A stretch of 64,000 nucleotides of DNA from NCBI RefSeq assembly GCF_009932335.1, contig NZ_BLJF01000003.1:868001-932000 (forward strand), read 5' to 3'. Positions 62,826 through 64,000 of this stretch are shown here, in pieces (position 1 is the first letter of the stretch; each line of letters opens with the position of its first letter). This DNA is from Pseudomonas asiatica (GTDB lineage Bacteria; Pseudomonadota; Gammaproteobacteria; Pseudomonadales; Pseudomonadaceae). The position numbers and the translations under genes are program-made. Below the pieces are notes generated by a model. That model did no database searches, had not been told where the DNA came from, and saw only the letters and a list, made by a program, of their open reading frames with translations.

Positions 62826-63281
62826 TCAGACAAAACAGAGGGAAAGCGACTCAGCTATATAAGCAGGCTTCTCTTCTCCCTCGATCTCCAGCGTGGCAAT
62901 CGCCTTTAGCAGCCATTGCCCTGGTCTCTTTTCCGTCACTTCGGCCAGGTCCACCTTCAGCCGTACCTGGCTGTCGACCTTGACCGGCTGGATGAACCGC
63001 ACGCTGTCCAGCCCATAGTTCACCACCATCTTCAGCCCTTCCGGCAGAATCAGGATGTCCTCGATCAGCTTGGGAATCAGCGACAATGTCAGGAAACCGT
63101 GGGCGATGGTGCTGCCGAACGGGGTTTTTGCCGCCTTTTCCGGGTCAACATGGATGAACTGGAAATCGCCCGTGGCTTCGGCGAACAGGTTGATGCGTTG
63201 CTGGTCGATCTTCAGCCAGGCCGAGCGGCCCAGTTCCTTACCAACGTACTGCGAAAGCTCTGTAACCGGTACATGGGGCAT
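62826..63281 (-). CDS. MaoC-like (R)-specific hydratase
   Basis: A 151-residue hot-dog-fold protein. The active site reads FAEATGDFQFIHVDPEKA (Asp and His of the hydratase motif), followed by GSTIAHGFLTLSLIPKL. The group holds (R)-enoyl-CoA hydratases such as PhaJ and NodN-like proteins. PHA or lipid metabolism is possible; the substrate is not fixed by the sequence. Confidence 0.87.
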   Translation of the reverse strand: MPHVPVTELSQYVGKELGRSAWLKIDQQRINLFAEATGDFQFIHVDPEKAAKTPFGSTIAHGFLTLSLIPKLIEDILILPEGLKMVVNYGLDSVRFIQPVKVDSQVRLKVDLAEVTEKRPGQWLLKAIATLEIEGEEKPAYIAESLSLCFV

Positions 63282-63392
63282 CGCGAACTCTCCGGGTTGT
63301 CAGTTGGTACGAAAGTGCAAGATCAGCACGGCGAACCGTTTCAGTCAAGTTGCACGTTTTTCGACGAATATCGGTATATGACGGCACATGCT

Positions 63393-63398
63393 TATAAT
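63393..63398 (+). promoter_or_regulatory. Consensus -10 box upstream of lrgA
   Basis: TATAAT at 63393-63398 stands 27 bases before the lrgA start, within CATGCTTATAATGG. No good -35 hexamer is seen at 16-18 bases, so an activator may be needed. Confidence 0.5.
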
Positions 63399-63424
63399 GG
63401 CGGCCATGCCCGAGGGAGATGCTT

Positions 63425-63787
63425 ATGCTGTTGCGTGGTTTGACCTGGCTGGTGCTGTTCCAGCTGCTGGGGACGGCAATCAACCATCTGTTGGTGCCGT
63501 TTCTGCCGGGGCCGATCATCGGCCTGTTGCTGCTTTTGTTCTTCCTCATGGCCCGTGGTGAGGTGGGCAAGCCGCTGAACGAGGCCGCCAGCAGCCTTCT
63601 GCGTTACCTGCCGCTGTTGCTGGTGCCGCCAGCGGTGGGGGTGATGGTGTATGCCAGGGATATCGCCGCCGACTTCTGGGCCATTGCCGGTGCCTTGCTG
63701 ATCTCCTGCCTGGTGACCCTGGTTTTCGTCGGCGTGTTGATGCAAAAGCTCATCCACCGTCAGGGCCGGAGCGAGGAGCAGCCATGA
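63425..63787 (+). CDS. lrgA: LrgA/CidA family holin-like protein
   Basis: A 120-residue membrane protein with four hydrophobic segments (LTWLVLFQLLGTAINHLLV, PGPIIGLLLLLFFLM, YLPLLLVPPAVGVMVY, AGALLISCLVTLVFVGVL). LrgA/CidA proteins resemble phage holins and affect murein hydrolase activity or solute export. The ATG at 63425 has GAGGGAG at proper spacing, better than the ATG at 63419. It overlaps lrgB by ATGA. Confidence 0.9.
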   Translation: MLLRGLTWLVLFQLLGTAINHLLVPFLPGPIIGLLLLLFFLMARGEVGKPLNEAASSLLRYLPLLLVPPAVGVMVYARDIAADFWAIAGALLISCLVTLVFVGVLMQKLIHRQGRSEEQP

Positions 63788-64000
63788 TGCTCGACTGGCA
63801 AGGCGCACTGGATGCGGTCGTTCATCATCCCTTGTTCGGTATCGGCATCACGCTTGGGGCCTACCAGGTGGTGCTGGCGGCCTACGAGAAGACCCGCTGG
63901 ATCTTCCTGCAGCCGGTACTGGTCTCGATGCTGCTGGTGATCGGCGTGTTGCTGGTGTGTGGCATCGACTACAGCGAATATCGCAAGAGCACCGAAATCA
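63784..64000 (+). CDS. lrgB: LrgB/CidB family membrane protein, cut by the window edge
   Basis: The first 72 codons of the LrgA partner: ALDAVVHHPLFGIGITLGAY and FLQPVLVSMLLVIGVLLVCG are typical of the LrgB/CidB N-terminus (first two membrane segments). It starts at the ATGA overlap with lrgA. The rest lies beyond the window. Confidence 0.9.
   Translation, partial: MMLDWQGALDAVVHHPLFGIGITLGAYQVVLAAYEKTRWIFLQPVLVSMLLVIGVLLVCGIDYSEYRKSTEI

Overview
This is a high-GC gammaproteobacterial chromosome segment of the Pseudomonas putida type. The gene order pncB-nadE / livKHMGF / SDR / AGE / desT / urtABCDE / cycA / oprC / cob cluster / retS-purD-purH-fis-dusB / prmA matches the order I remember for P. 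putida and in part for P. aeruginosa. Most intergenic gaps carry the inverted REP pairs typical of P. putida. I saw no tRNA, rRNA, CRISPR array or classical insertion sequence.

Left end (1-~5630): the right-hand end of an integrated element with visibly lower GC than the host. It carries three consecutive minus-strand tyrosine recombinase genes, the last running off the left edge. The element sits inside nadE, which is cut after codon 174 and followed by six foreign codons and a stop. NAD synthetase is normally indispensable, so how the cell copes is the main open question of the window.

5.6-13 kb: truncated nadE and intact pncB (NAD salvage), then a branched-chain amino-acid ABC operon (livK-livH-livM-livG-livF) behind a textbook sigma-54 promoter. 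13.0-13.68 kb is a gene-free stretch with direct repeats interleaved with DnaA-box-like sequences. 13.7-28.4 kb is mixed housekeeping: an SDR, an AGE-family epimerase, a DesT-type regulator, an exported protein of ten 15-residue repeats, AsmA, a ferritin-like protein, OsmE, a lipase, a divergent EamA/AraC pair, PsiF, an AI-2E family permease, a YegD-like Hsp70, CbpA/CbpM and a GNAT.

28.4-36 kb: urea ABC transporter urtABCDE (minus strand) behind a second sigma-54-type promoter, and a CycA-type permease. Both sigma-54 promoters drive uptake of nitrogen compounds. 36-41 kb: a copper-acquisition operon (DUF2946, PCuAC chaperone, DUF2946, OprC receptor, PepSY membrane protein). 41.3-42.7 kb: QmcA/NfeD pair. 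42.8-50.4 kb: divergent cobalamin genes (cobK-cbiD-cobL and cobG-cobH-cobI-cobJ), a mix of aerobic- and anaerobic-route enzymes including a CbiG-CobJ fusion.

50.5-51.9 kb holds two tandem genes that look like distant paralogues of unknown function, probably accessory. 51.9-64 kb is conserved: marC, retS, purD, purH, fis-dusB, a DUF3426 protein, prmA, a MaoC hydratase, lrgA and the start of lrgB. Many long open frames antisense to real genes are products of high GC and are left out.
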